Positions 54,389 to 64,000 of a stretch of DNA of 64,000 bases are shown here, piece by piece; position 1 is the first letter of the stretch, and every line of letters begins with the position of its first letter. A program made the position numbers and the translations under genes. The notes beneath the pieces are model-generated. The model was not told the DNA's origin. It searched no databases and was given only the letters and a program-made list of their open reading frames with translations. This DNA is from Dromiciops gliroides (Eukaryota > Chordata > Mammalia > Microbiotheria > Microbiotheriidae): contig NC_057864.1 in NCBI RefSeq assembly GCF_019393635.1, positions 496,696,716-496,760,715 on the forward strand, read 5' to 3'.

Positions 54389-55954
54389 GCAGTGACATAT
54401 TTAAATATTCCTGGATAATGGTATTGTCCAATCTAATGTCAACACTACCAACAGATTATAAATAAATTGTCAATTTATTTTTAAAAGTTATTATATTCCA
54501 TTAAATTCAATCTAAAAGCTTGAGATCTGGGTAAGAACTAAAAAGTATTTAAAGGTAACAAGGCAATGAGGTTTATTTCCCTTTCCTTGAACTCCCAGCT
54601 TTCTTTGGATAATTCCTAGGGGAAAGCAGAGTCTCCCCCCTCCCCCCAACAATGGTTCCACTTAATTGTGTTCTTTTGAGCTTCCCCCATGTGTCTTGTA
54701 TTCCATATCTAGATTCAAATTCTCCTGAATGGTGGGGGTGAAAAGGAGGCCTAAGTCAAGGAGGCAACAGGCCCGAAAATGATTTAAAGTCTATATGCCC
54801 AGCAAACATAAGCCAAAGAATTTCCTTGTGTTAAGAAATATGTGTTCTAATTATAGGCAGTGGGATGTTCATTATACTGTATGGAGACTTATTGTATGTA
54901 CACTTAATAAGGTACACTTAATTGTGACTTATGACTACTGTCCTACAACAACCTTTTCATTTTGTCAGTATTCTAAGCATTTTGCAGAAGACCTGAACAA
55001 AACAGGGCATAGTTTGTCTTGCTTCCAACTATATAAAAGTGCAACCTGTAATTTAAACAAAGTTTTGCAAAAGCGTGGGTGGGCGGGGGAATCCCTAAAT
55101 CAAGGAGAGTTACGGGCCTCCTCTCATTTGATCCTTTCAAACTCCTCTTGGGATATTTATTTTTACAAAACTCACTTCTAGTTCATACATTCAGTAGTTT
55201 TCTCCTCTGACCCCTCCTACTCATACCCATTCCTTTTAAAATCCACTGAATCCATGCTATCCAATGAAAGACAAACATGGGCTCATGGTTTTCCTGTGTC
55301 AGCTCAGTACTCAAACCTCCAATTTGATCCAGTCACTGCACCTACACACGGGGTTCTTCTGTCCTAGACAGAGCCAACTTTTGCTGGCTCAAATTCCAAC
55401 TAGAAGTAAAGTGGCAGTCGAGACTTTTATGGTCTGGGAACTGATTGCTGTTTATACACAGATCTTCATTGGTTTTGCTACAGACCTAAGCTCTGCACAC
55501 AGTAGGTGTTCAATCAATGTTTGGTGAAATATAATGGGAGGCATTATGGTGCAACAGAAAGTGCTGGAGCCTTGGGTTTTGCTCCCATCCTTCTTAACTA
55601 GCTTTGTGCCTCTGCCTTCCTCAGCCTCCCCACAATGTTCTCTCAACCTCTGAGTCTGTCTCCACTGGCCTGTCAGGTGTAATCAGGCAAGGAAGACCAC
55701 AACCTTCATCTCCACATGGTCAATAGAGTCTTAACACACCTTTGAAGTACTGTTCCCCCCACCCCCACCCCACCAAAGACCCAATAATTTGCAGCAATGA
55801 AGATGACATGTCCAGACTAGTGGTTGCCAAGGATGTGTATCACTCAATCTTTGAATAACTAAGACCCTTCCCTAACTATCCAGGTTTGTCATCCACAAAG
55901 TTAATGAAAAAAGACTCTCTCCACCCCCCCCCCCCAGTTATTTACTCTTCAGAC
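54389..55954. other. Unassigned host sequence
   Basis: No gene recognised. An MIR-like piece lies at about 55530-55680. This is the left flank of the nested insertion and continues at 60092. Confidence 0.4.
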
Positions 55955-56999
55955 CTAGGTAAATTTTTTCCATAAACGTATTTTATTATTTTCTAGTTAC
56001 ATGTAGAGATAGTTTTCAATATTTGTTTTTATAAGATTTCTAGTTTCAAATTTTTCTCCCTACCCTCCCTCCGCCCTCCCCAAGGCAGCAAACAATCCAA
56101 TATAGTTATATATGTGCAATCACATTAAACACATTTCTGCATCAGTCATGCTGTGAAGGAAGAGTGTTATGGGCCCAGAGTGATGTGGGATGGAATTTAG
56201 GGTCAAATTGATTGTGAGTAGTCCCAAAAGAATTACAAGACTCAGTGACTCAGTTTCCCAAGTTTTATTGCAATACTGTGGGTGACCACAGGGAGAGAAC
56301 CAGAATAGTGGAAAGGTGTCTCTCAAATAGTGAAAGGAAAGACAGTTATATTTATAGTATAGATAAATACCATCGATTATCAGTCTCATTATAATAGTCT
56401 CCACCTTGGGGAGGTACAGGGGAGGGCCTATCCTAATTTGGAGTTCCTGGGGTCCTAAACCAACCCCCAAGGCGGGTACCTTTTTCAGTGGAGGTGTGTT
56501 TTGGACGTTTACACGTCATAAGGTGAATCTGGGGACAAATTTGGCCTTTTCTGCGCATGTCTCTTTCTGGTTCCCATGGCTAGTTTCAAAATATAATCAT
56601 TTTTCATTAGAATTTCTATAGGTTGTCTGTTTCCTTTATTGTTATTGTGACCTGACCCGCTCTGGTCCATTATGGATGTTGATCACTATGGGTACGAGAA
56701 TCTAACAGAAGTTATCCATTAACTGGGATCTGACTCCCTTTTAGAGCTAATATCTCTATTAGAGCTTGTGTCTTAGGTTTTTCTATTAACCCCTTTTTGC
56801 CTCCTACATCATTCCCCCCTTTTCATATACCCTGGGAAAAAGGACGATGATCATCTCTTCTGTTACTGCTTCCTGCTGAATGGGGGCGAAGTAGGGGCCC
56901 ACAGGAGGTTTATGAATTGAGGGAGATGTAGGAACTAGTGTTACAAATGCAAGAACCACAACACAAAACACAAATAATTTACAAACAGATCAAGGGGTA

Positions 57000-57240
57000 A
57001 CAGTGACCCTAATACAGAATAAATCTAAGATTTCCATGAAAAACTGTATGAAGCAAGCAGTTGTGACCAGTTTCAGCCATCCAGGTAATCTCTGTACAGC
57101 AGCTCAAACTTCAGGGGGTGTTCTGGACCATACAGACTCCGCCTCAGTCCAGGACCACATTTGCCAGAGAGTTAAAGCACTCTTCCAATTCTTGTAACCC
57201 TAATGCAGTAAAATTAGAAACTTATTCCATTACCAAAGTT
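57000..57240 (-). pseudogene. Possible env transmembrane remnant
   Basis: Between the pol fragment and the polypurine tract, minus-strand sequence weakly resembles a class I retroviral transmembrane subunit. It has stops and frame changes and cannot be functional. Confidence 0.35.
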
Positions 57241-57529
57241 AAATTTGTAAGCACAGCTTCATGTTCAAGTTACTCCACAAAAGGAATAGTGAGGGCAGCA
57301 GTTTTTCAAACCCACCAAAGAAAATTATCTCAGTTTCCTCTTCTGACTTTAATATGAGAAGAGGCAATAGCATTCTTATTCTAGAATCTAAATAGCCCAA
57401 GATAACATATGGATTTAAGCAGTTGGTAGTTAACACTAAAGACTTACAATCTCCGTCTTGGTTTAGGAAAGGGAAATACATTTGGGGCACAATAGGGTGC
57501 AAGGGGACCAGGGCTAGGGTTGACCAGTG

Positions 57530-57619
57530 AATGGACCTGGCAGCTGATCTGGCAGCAAGGTCTGCCCTGTGATTCCCTTGTACTATGGAGTTGGTAGCTT
57601 GGTGCCCTTGGCAGTACAT
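57530..57619 (-). pseudogene. Retroviral pol fragment, RNase H end
   Basis: A short minus-strand frame carries the QGHQ and GNHRADLAAR words typical of the end of gammaretroviral RNase H. The frame continues to 57239 without further recognised domain. Truncated and inactive. Confidence 0.6.
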
Positions 57620-60091
57620 AACAGAGATCTGACTGGGCAGATTTATGATAAAAACCTAAAATGCATAAACTATGTTTTCTAGTTAACACCCTCCCTCTCA
57701 TCAGAATGGGGAGGAATTTCACTTTCTTCTAAACCAGAAAAATACCCAGTTAATTTAACCTTATCATAATACCATGGAAGCATTAGCACGCAGGTGACAA
57801 ACCTGAATATTAATATACCTTGTTGTTTGGCATATCAAATGAACACACATTTAAACTGAAAACAGTAAGATCTTACATACTTGCATTGTGCTCATTTCTT
57901 CTCCTGACTACTTGCTCTGATGATAGAAATCTGCTATAAAAGAAAAAGCAGGGACATGATTATAAGGCCAGTATAAAACATCCTTAGCTCTGTTTGATTT
58001 CAGGTAAAAGTTACAAGTGACCACCAGTCATACAGTACTAGCCAGATTCAGGGATAGCCAGGTGGGAAAACATTTAGGAACTCAATGAGCCAAAAGGAGC
58101 CTACCTCGGATTGAGTCCGAAATTGTCCTCTCAGCTTTTCCCAGATACCTCCACCTGTAAGCAGCACATTCCCTCTTGTGGCATTGATTTGTGGAATTCT
58201 TTCCAGTACTTCGATTACTGGCTTAACCATCCAAACAATTATACCTGAATTCAAAACTCAAAACAATATTAATTGCAGTCCCCAAATATTTTATCTTAAA
58301 TAGCAAACCTCTACTCTCATGAGATTACAGTGAGCAAAAAAGATTTACTAGGAAACACACACATGTTGCTTGGTTTTTCCTTCCTTCTTCTCAGGTTTAA
58401 ACTTTATCCTGGTGTAAAGATCAATCATTAGAAATTACTTCTGTACAATTAGCAGCCTTATAAATCCTCAGCAAAACCATTCCTTGGAACCAGCTCTTTT
58501 CTGGCAAGTTTACAAAATAAAAAGTCTAGAGGGTCCTTTTCTGTGTAACGATTTACCGGCTTCCAATGCTTTCCTCTGTCTTAGAGGAAACAACTAATGT
58601 ACCTGTTTTTTGTTAAAACCATCCATTGCTTTGTTTCCAATAATTTAAACACAATTACAACTTTAACACAATTTTAACACATATACATCAATTTAAAAAT
58701 AACTTTAAAACTTTAACAGTACTCTTTGGTTTCTTCCAGAATTCACAAACCTTGAAATGGCAGGTGAACACTTAAAGTGGCAGTGCACCTTAAATATACT
58801 CGCCCCCCTTTTTTTTTTTTCAAGATTACAAATTCTTTGAACAGTCAGTACAAAACAGCACAGTTTTCTTTCTATCCGTTTTTACCAATTATTTAAAATA
58901 CTCTGGACAGTTTCTTAAGATTTTCTAAACATTTTCTCTCTCACCCACCACTCCTGCACTGCCAGCCAGCCAGCACCTGAGAAGGATGGGGCAGTGAATA
59001 GAGCAGCAGGAAAAAAATGAAATCCCTCAGGGTAAATCGCTTGATCCCGGCTCAACCAGAAATACCCCGACTCGCTTTGATGCTGGCCGGACTCCCAAAA
59101 GAACCAAAAACCTGAGTGCAGGATTTAAAGGCAGATCCCAAACTTACCTTAATTAGTTCTCACCCCACTGAGTCTGGGACATGGGGCACCAAATGATGTG
59201 GGTCTTAGGTTTTTCTATTAACCCTTTTTTCACCTCCTACATCAAGAGCACCCCAGCAGTTCTCTGGGGTACATCAAAGAGCCTTCTCCTTGAGAAACTA
59301 ATCCGAAGGACAGACACACCTAAAGGGATAAGTGGAACAGAATCCCAGAGGAGAGAGCAAGCTTCAGAACCCCCACCCTTCATTCCAGTCTCCTCCATCC
59401 CTGGGGGGATAAGATTAGGTGTGGCTGCTGCTTTTGTGGTGGCAGGAGAGAGATGGCTTGAGATCTGCAGCCACACCTCACCCAGCTCCTCCAGCCACCA
59501 CTAGGGGGGGAGGGTCCTCCCTCACTAAGGGAACTTTCCACAGTCAGATAGTCACCCCCATTAGTCCTCTATAAAAGTACCTGCCGGTCTCCTGCTCAAG
59601 GTATCTCAGAGTCATGCTCTGTGCCATGCCTTTCTCCCCATGAGAAGTCCAAGAATTTCTGTCATGGTTTCCCTTCCCTTCCCCAGCCCCTAAATAAACT
59701 ATTATCTAATTCTAATTGTTTTTGTGTGGAAGAAGGTGTAATTCTTTAAAGAGGAATTCCTAAGGACCCCAACTCCAATCTCTTATCCCTATCACCCTAC
59801 CCTATTTCCCCCATGTCAAGAGCAAAAAGGAAAAACCTCAAAAAAGAAAAACAAACAAAAAAATTGAAATAGCATGGTCCAATCTGCATCCAGATTCCAC
59901 AGTTCTTTTCTGATGTGGAGAGCATTTTCCATCATGAGTCCTTTGGAACTATCTTGGACCACTGTATTGCTGAGAAGGGTCAAGTCTATCACAGTTGATC
60001 AACACACAATGCTGTTGATACTGTGTACAATGTTCTCCTGGTTCTGCTCATCTCACTCAGCATCAGTTCATGTAAGTCTAGGTAAATTTTT

Positions 60092-60840
60092 AAAACTGTG
60101 TTCACATAATATATACAAGAGCACTACTTGGTGACAACTCCTCTGGGATTACTATCTCCTAGATTTGGGGAGCTTTCTACTTGTGTCCTGCTGCCTCCAT
60201 GTGTTCTACCAAAGAGACGAGCAGGAAGCTCCAGTCAATTGTAGTTATTTCGCAGGGTGTTCACCAGCTGCTTGTTTCCTGGGCTGGCTGGTGCCATTGG
60301 CTACAGGGTTTCTGTGACTGAACTGCTGGTGAGGAGGCTGGGAGGGTGAGGCCCCAGCTGCCAGCTTGCCTCCTTCACTGCTTGAGAAGCTCCTGGAACC
60401 CCACGAGCTGCTGCTGCTGACCTGTGCTCTCAGCTCTCTCAGTGTCATCCAATTGGGTTCAGGCGAAGGGTTGAGGTTTTTGTTCCAACTGGTGGTTTCC
60501 TTGGGGCTCACCATAGTCTGGGAGGTGGCAGCCTGGCTTCTGCTGCTTCACTAGGCTCTTGTCTTCTGGACCCGAGTCTTTCCAGCACCTGTTCACCAGA
60601 GTTAATGATGAGAACTAGGTCCTTGGAGCTGTCCATCCAAGAATGTGTAATTGTGTAATTGTGACTCCATCCCCTTGGCCCACCCAGAATTCTGCTTCAC
60701 ATGAGTGGCCATGGATGCTAGTTTCCAAACACAGTGGATGGTGTGGAAGGAGGCATCCTTGAAGCTCTCACCAGTCACCCCCGGCCTGGTCAGACTCCTC
60801 AGCTGTCTGCCCCTGCCCTGAAGGCAGAGGCTCGGGATAA
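60092..60840 (-). pseudogene. Possible retropseudogene of an unidentified gene
   Basis: Minus-strand text looks coding-derived, with a Ser/Gln-rich open frame at 60514-60245 (MVSPKETTSWNKNLNPS) and further peptide-like stretches in other frames. No splice sites are evident and there are several stops. I do not recognise the parent gene; a random frame in unique sequence is the alternative. Confidence 0.35.
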
Positions 60841-61500
60841 TACAGTTTTAAGATGTGGTGCTCAAGACCTCCTTCCTTTAGATTTTTTTTTCTCATTGCT
60901 TTGATGTCTAGACTTTTTTCTTCCAAATGAATTGTTATTTTTTCTAGCTCAAAATATTTTTTTGGTAATTTAATTAGGATGGCCTTGAATGAGATAAGTT
61001 TAGGTAGAATTGCCATTTTTTGTTGTTCCAAAAAAACCCAACATGTTAATTGGGGTTTTGTTTGTTTGCTTTGTGAGGCAATTGGGGTTAAGTGACTTGC
61101 CCAGGGTCACACAGCTTGTAAGTGTCAAGTGTCTGAGGCTGGATTTGAACTCAGGTCTTCCTGAATCCAGGACCGATGCTCTATCCATTGTGCCACCTAG
61201 CTGCCCCCTAATTGTTTTAAGAAGTAATTGTGGGGGATAAAATATATGTTTAAAAAATGTTTGGTAAAATTCACTTGTAAATCCATCTGGTTCCAATGCT
61301 TTTTTTTTTTAAATTAGGAAGCACATTTATGGCCTGTTCAATTTCTTTATCTAAGGTATTATTTAGATCTTCTATTTCTTCTTATATTGATCTAGGTAGT
61401 TTATATTTTTGTAAATATTCTTTCATTTCATTCAAAATTGCTAAATTTATCAGCATATAATTGTACAAAATAACACCTAGGAATTTCTTTGATTTCATCT
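60841..61500 (-). mobile_element. L1 ORF2 fragments, minus strand
   Basis: 61500-61262 encodes on the minus strand the start of the reverse transcriptase (EPDGFTSEFYQTF), and 60860-61060 resembles a later part of ORF2. The middle is lost and a SINE sits at 61074-61207. Confidence 0.65.
61074..61207 (-). mobile_element. CORE-SINE within L1
   Basis: Inverted full-length copy with TAATTG on both sides. Confidence 0.93.
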
Positions 61501-61518
61501 TCATTAGTAGTACATTCA

Positions 61519-61687
61519 CCGGGCAGCTAGGTGGCACAGTGGATAGAGCACCGGCCCTGGAGTCAGGAGGACCTGAGTTCAAATCCGGCCTCAGACACTT
61601 AACACTTACTAGCTGTGTGACCCTGGGCAAGTCACTTAACCCTCATTGCCCCCCAAAAAACCCCAAAAAACCCCAAAGAGACAAAAA
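61519..61687 (+). mobile_element. CORE-SINE within L1
   Basis: Duplication AGTAGTACATTCACC / AGTAGTATATTCACC. Confidence 0.94.
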
Positions 61688-61712
61688 GTAGTATATTCAC
61701 CCTTTTCCTTTT

Positions 61713-62830
61713 TTATGCCAGTAATTTGGTTTTCTTTTTGTTTTTAAAGTCCCATTTTTTCCTCTGAAAGATTATGAGTTTTGCTGAGTAGGTGATTCTT
61801 GGTTGTAATCCTAATTCCTTTGCCCTCTGGAATATCATATTCCATGCCCTATGGTCCTTTAATGTAGAAGCTGCTAGATCTTGTGCTATCCTGACTGAGG
61901 CTCCACAGTACTTGAATTCTTTCTTTTTGGCAGCTTGCAATATTTTCTCCTTGACCTGAGAGCTCTGGAATTTGGCTATAATATTCCTGGGAGTTTTCCT
62001 TTTGGGATCTCTTTCAGGAGGTGATCGGTGGATTCTTTCAATTTCTATTTTACCTTCTGCTTCTAGAATATCAGGGCAACTTTCCCTGAGAATACCTTGG
62101 AAGATGATGTCTAAGCTCTTTCCTTGATCATGGTTTTCAGGTAGACCAATAATTTTCAAATTATCTCTCCTGGACCTATTTTCCAGGTCAGTAGTTTTTC
62201 CCAGAAGATGTTTCACATTGCCCTCTATTTTTATTCATTTGGATTTGCTTTATTATTATTATTTTTTATTTTTTGGTGGGGCAATGAGGGTAAAGTGACT
62301 TGCCCAGGGTCACACAGCTAGTAAGTGTCAAGTATCTGAGGTCGGATTTGAACTCAGGTCCTCCTGAGTCCAGGACCAGTGCTTTACCCACTGTACCACC
62401 TAGCTGCCCCCCTGGATTTGCTTTATTGTGTCTTGGTTTCTCATAAAGTCACTAGCTTCCATTTGTTCAATCCTAATTCTTAGGCAATTATTTCCATCAG
62501 AGAACTTTTGTACCTCCTTTTCCATTTGGACAATTTGGCTCTTCAAGCTGTTGACTTTTTTCTCATGTCTTTCCTGCATCACCCTCATTTCTCTTTCCAT
62601 TTTTTCCTCTACCTCTCTAACTTTATCTTCAAAGTCCTTTTTGAGTACCTCTGGGGCCTGAGACCAATTCATATTTTTCTTGGAAGCTTTAGATATAGGG
62701 GCCCTGATGTTGACATCTTCCTCTGAGGGTGCCCCATGGTCTTCCCTGTCACTAAAGAAACTTTCTATGGTTCTCACCTTTCTCTGCTCATCTTGCCTTT
62801 CTTTGATTTGACTTTTAGCTCCTTAAAGTG
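61713..62830 (-). pseudogene. L1 ORF1 copy 3, split by a SINE
   Basis: Minus-strand ORF1: the N-terminal coiled coil is 62777-62412 (ASKKNMNWSQAPEVLKKDFE) and the RRM-like core and C-terminal domain 62216-61713 (ENRSRRDNLKIIGLPE). It is more diverged from copies 1 and 2 than they are from each other. Next to it on the 3' side is ORF2 reverse-transcriptase sequence without the endonuclease, so an internal deletion is likely. Confidence 0.8.
62276..62411 (-). mobile_element. CORE-SINE within ORF1 copy 3
   Basis: Flanked by GGATTTGCTTTATT on both sides. Confidence 0.95.
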
Positions 62831-63300
62831 GGGCACTGTTTCCAGGCTGCACTATCCCAAGCTTCAGAAGTTCCCAGGTGTATGATTTAAGGAGGAGCAA
62901 GTTCTTCACTCACCTGGCCTGTTCCCAGGTCCATAGATGACCCCAGACCAACTTGCTAATCAACCAGCTTTGTGTATTGTAGTTGTTAGCTCTGATGAGC
63001 TTGTACCCCTTCCTCACTTGGGCCACTGTCCAGGAACTGTATCTGTGTCATGGTGACTGTGGGGTTGGGTTCCACTCCTGTCTCAGCACAGCAGCTCTCT
63101 CCTTCTGACCTTCCAAGCTGTCCTTGGTTGGAAGATGATTTAAGCATATTCTTCTGTGGGTTTTTGCTGCTCCAGGAATTGTCCTATGGCATTATTTGGA
63201 TGTTTTTTGGAGCTGAGGAATAGAATTTGGAATTCAAAACTTTAAATAAAAGTTTTTATTTTTTTTTAAAGTTTGATGGAATTCTCATGTGAATCTATAT
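62831..63300. other. L1 5' region and L1 3' scrap
   Basis: 62831-63200 follows ORF1 on its 5' side and may be the leader, diverged. 63222-63260 reads as a plus-strand L1 3' end (AGAATTTGGAATTCAAAACT). No gene. Confidence 0.4.
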
Positions 63301-63307
63301 AGACCAG

Positions 63308-63395
63308 GAGTAGGAGGAGGAGTAGGTGTAGTAGTAGTAGGAGGAGGAGGAGGAGGAGGAGGAGGAGGAAGAGGAGGAGGAGGAGGAGGAGGAGA
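63308..63395. repeat. (GGA)n microsatellite
   Basis: Purine-only GGA repeats with a few GTA and GAA variants. Confidence 0.97.
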
Positions 63396-63549
63396 GTTGT
63401 TTTGGTAGTTCATTTACATGTAGTTCTATTTCCTTTTTTGAGATTCAGTTACTTAAGATCTTCATTTGTTCTTCTGACTGAGTATATTTTGAAAGGTATT
63501 TCTCTATTTCTTTTGTGTTCTCAGTTTTGTTAGTATATAACTGCACAAT

Positions 63550-64000
63550 ATGTTTTGTTTATTTATTTAGAATTTTTATTTTCCCAAATTACATGTAAAA
63601 GCAAATTTTAACATCAATTTTTTAAAACTTGCACAATATGCTTTGATTAATTTCTGGTTTGCTTTGATTTCACCTTGTTCATTTACTATGTTATTGATTT
63701 CATTTTATGTTTTCTTCCTTTTAGTTAGATTAGCTGAATTTATCATTTTTACTAGTCTTTTCAAAGAACCAGATTTTAGCTTAATTTATCATTTCTATGG
63801 TTACCCCTCAATTTATTTATTTCCCCTCTTATTTTTAATATCTCCTCTTTTGTACATGTATTAGATTTCATTTGTTGGCCTACAAATTTTAAACAATACA
63901 TATTTAGTTCATAATTTTTTTTTCCCTATTTTTGTTTGTTTAAAGGATATTATTTTTCCCCTTTAGGTTTAGCTGCCTCCCAGAAATTTTGGTATATTGT
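63550..64000 (-). mobile_element. L1 ORF2 linker region, minus strand
   Basis: Inverted ORF2 text (TTCAAAGAACCAGATTTTAG, TTTAGCTGCCTCCCAGAAAT) parallel to 3930-4210. Runs off the window. Confidence 0.6.

Larger units (their letters stand above)
56181..59244 (-). mobile_element. Decayed class I-like ERV provirus
   Basis: Minus-strand provirus with AGAG at 56177-56180 and 59245-59248. The 3' LTR is 56181-56811 (TGATGT...ACATCA, 631 bp). A polypurine tract seen as TTCCCCCCTTTTCAT adjoins it at 56812-56826. The interior runs to 59177, a primer-binding site (minus strand TGGTGCCCCATGTC) is at 59178-59191, and the 5' LTR is reduced to about 51 bp (59194-59244). Only about 2.4 kb of interior remains. 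Confidence 0.82.
56165..59818 (+). mobile_element. Solo LTR split by a provirus
   Basis: It begins TGTTATGGGCCC at 56165 and resumes at 59249, ending CATGTCA at 59818, with AGAG on both sides (56161-56164 and 59819-59822). About 586 bp without the insert. TATA (CTATAAAAGT near 59570) and AATAAA (59693-59698) show plus orientation. Same family as 153-758. Confidence 0.82.
55969..60077 (-). mobile_element. 5'-truncated L1 3' end hosting nested ERVs
   Basis: The two L1 halves (55969-56164 and 59819-60077) match the L1 3' sequence at 8990-9420. An exact 14-bp duplication CTAGGTAAATTTTT flanks the whole (55955-55968 and 60078-60091). Confidence 0.85.

Overview
The window looks like nuclear DNA of a marsupial mammal. 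About thirty copies of a roughly 135-bp tRNA-derived CORE-SINE (the type marsupial repeat libraries call WSINE1/MAR) lie across it, many with visible target-site duplications. Two copies of the longer Mar1-type SINE, L1 and ORF1-only L1 elements, L2 tails, a decayed RTE element and several endogenous-retrovirus LTRs make up most of the rest. The species cannot be read from the sequence; the SINE type fits an Australasian marsupial better than opossum, but that is an inference.

The only convincing protein-coding genes are two plus-strand paralogous KRAB zinc-finger genes. Gene 1 has a KRAB-A exon (10963-11089), a KRAB-B exon (12053-12133) and a zinc-finger exon (14648-17046) with 19 C2H2 fingers; its ATG exon and promoter were not found. 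Gene 2 is complete: a start exon with the ATG at 37797, KRAB-A (38819-38945), KRAB-B (39849-39929) and a zinc-finger exon (44408-47664) with 26 fingers. Joined, its exons give 1,166 codons plus stop in one frame. It sits behind a CpG-rich promoter with two ZNF143-like sites, a CACGTG E-box and an ETS-like site. Both products should be nuclear DNA-binding repressors that recruit TRIM28/KAP1, probably to transposable elements; that role is family knowledge, not visible here. Decayed zinc-finger sequence lies just downstream of gene 2 (47665-49245) and alone at about 27.1-27.7 kb, so the cluster was once larger.

Layout: 1-5.4 kb, old minus-strand L1 carrying an ORF1-only (HAL1-like) insertion and two LTRs. 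5.4-9.7 kb, L2, SINEs and an L1 3' end. 9.7-17.1 kb, gene 1. 17.1-29 kb, SINEs, LTRs, L1 and L2 pieces and a zinc-finger relic. 29.3-36.5 kb, an RTE retrotransposon split by a second HAL1-like element and two SINEs. 36.7-47.7 kb, gene 2. 47.7-55 kb, zinc-finger fossil, LTRs, L1 3' end and SINEs. 55.9-60.1 kb, a four-level nest: a retroviral provirus inside a solo LTR inside a 5'-truncated L1 inside host sequence. 60.1-64 kb, a possible retropseudogene and broken minus-strand L1.

I see no CRISPR array, operon, tRNA or rRNA gene, or any clearly new molecular system. The most interesting material is the zinc-finger pair (intragenic finger duplication, unusual short linkers, low-diversity contact residues) and the retroelement structures that the target-site duplications resolve.
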